A stretch of 64,000 bases of DNA from the NCBI RefSeq assembly GCF_001544495.1, contig NZ_FCNZ02000003.1:186001-250000 (forward strand). Direction: 5' to 3'. The position numbers and the translations under genes are program-made. The first letter of the stretch is position 1. Every line of letters begins with the position of its first letter. Source of the stretch: Caballeronia telluris. Its GTDB lineage: Bacteria; Pseudomonadota; Gammaproteobacteria; Burkholderiales; Burkholderiaceae. Positions 63,493-64,000 of this stretch are shown in pieces. The notes beneath the pieces were generated by a model that saw only the letters and a list, made by a program, of their open reading frames with translations, had not been told where the DNA came from and ran no database searches.

Positions 63493-64000
63493 CAAATCAC
63501 CTTCTTGGAGAAGAGGTCGTGCATGTTCAGGGCGCCGATCAGCGTCGCGTTTTCATCGACGACCAGCATCTGATTGATGCGGTGGCGCTCCATCAGTTCC
63601 ACGGCCTCGACCGCGAGATGGTCCGGTGCGATCGTGCGCGGGCTGCGCGTCATGACGTCGACGAGCGACAGCGCGCGGAAATCGCCGTCGCGTTGCAGCA
63701 CGCGGCGCAGGTCGCCGTCGGTGAAAATGCCTTCGACGTGGCCTTTTGCGTTCACGACGGCCGTCATGCCCATGCGCTTGTCGGTGATCTGGAAGAGCGC
63801 GTCGGCGACGGTCGCATCGAGCGGCACTTGCGGCACGTCGTCGCCCACGCGCATCACGTCGCGCACGTAGGTGAGCAGGCGCCGGCCGAGCGCGCCGCCG
63901 GGATGCGAGCGCGCGAAGTCGTCGGGGCCGAAGCCGCGCGCATCGAGCACCGCGACCGCGAGCGCGTCGCCGAGCGCGAGCGCCGCGGTGGTGCTGGCGG
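63492..64000 (-). CDS. kdsD: Arabinose-5-phosphate isomerase (5' end outside window)
   Basis: The C-terminal portion, about 169 residues, of a KdsD/KpsF/GutQ-type isomerase that makes arabinose 5-phosphate for KDO. The end of the SIS domain is visible (TTAALALGDALAVAVLDARGF), followed by two CBS domains (VRDVMRVGDDVPQV and VMTRSPRTIAPDHLAVEAVELME). The frame is open to the window edge. It is coupled to kdsC. Confidence 0.93.
   Translation of the reverse strand, partial: ASTTAALALGDALAVAVLDARGFGPDDFARSHPGGALGRRLLTYVRDVMRVGDDVPQVPLDATVADALFQITDKRMGMTAVVNAKGHVEGIFTDGDLRRVLQRDGDFRALSLVDVMTRSPRTIAPDHLAVEAVELMERHRINQMLVVDENATLIGALNMHDLFSKKVI

Overview
The window is 64 kb of a GC-rich (roughly 64 percent G+C by eye) beta-proteobacterial main chromosome. 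Protein sequences and gene order (moeB-ctpA-gpmA-grxC-secB-gpsA; cox cluster; cyoABCD; lolB-ispE-tRNA-prs-rplY-pth; rapZ-hprK-ptsN-hpf-rpoN-lptBAC-kdsC-kdsD) fit a Burkholderiaceae genome of the Burkholderia/Paraburkholderia/Caballeronia group. I cannot assign a species from the sequence. There are about 67 protein genes, two of them cut by the window edges, and one tRNA. I saw no insertion sequence, prophage, CRISPR array or rRNA. Most of the window is core genome.

Layout. 1-9.8 kb: the N-terminal part of an autotransporter heptosyltransferase, then housekeeping genes (moeB, the periplasmic protease ctpA, gpmA, a rhodanese, grxC, secB, gpsA, a macrodomain protein, trmL, comF and a BioC-like methyltransferase). 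9.9-20.5 kb: the complete aa3 cytochrome c oxidase locus with its assembly factors (coxB, coxA, ctaG, coxC, surf1, two Sco-type copper proteins, heme A synthase and heme O synthase). 20.5-24.7 kb: the bo3-type quinol oxidase operon cyoABCD behind a candidate FNR-type promoter. 24.7-27 kb: YciI protein, an orphan MetQ-like binding protein and a MarR-GNAT fusion regulator. 27.3-34.8 kb: an N-acetylglucosamine utilisation operon (GntR regulator, nagA, SIS deaminase, a fused EIIA-HPr-EI and an EIIC-EIIB-EIIB transporter). 34.9-40.4 kb: rpoH under a perfect CIRCE element, a PagL-type lipid A deacylase, an NTF2-like protein, leuA with a leucine-codon leader peptide, and ybiB. 40.7-49.5 kb: a fumarylpyruvate-hydrolase/isomerase pair, an ArgO/LysE exporter, ftsY, rsmD, coaD, ferredoxin, hisC, pth, rplY, prs and tRNA-Gln. 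49.6-55.6 kb: ispE, lolB, a large TPR protein, mutM, mutY and a Lon-N-domain protein. 55.7-64 kb: the nitrogen-PTS/rpoN region followed by the Lpt and KDO genes of LPS biogenesis.

How the parts connect. The cox and cyo clusters together give two alternative aerobic terminal oxidases side by side, sharing heme biosynthesis (CtaB makes heme O, CtaA converts it to heme A). The GlcNAc operon carries its own complete phosphoryl chain. The HPr domain in that chain keeps a serine at the position HPr kinase phosphorylates, and hprK lies in the same window. MutM and MutY form the two halves of the 8-oxoguanine repair system.

Most interesting observations: (1) a 25-codon leader peptide upstream of leuA with four CTA leucine codons, whose promoter (TTGACA-17-TAAAGT) would start transcription at or next to the AUG; (2) an OmpA-type peptidoglycan-binding domain fused to the C-terminus of cytochrome oxidase subunit II; (3) an FNR-type palindrome positioned at about -41.5 of the cyo promoter; (4) CIRCE overlapping the likely rpoH core promoter; (5) a second, cysteine-less EIIB domain in the GlcNAc transporter. 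I did not find a clearly undescribed multi-gene system.
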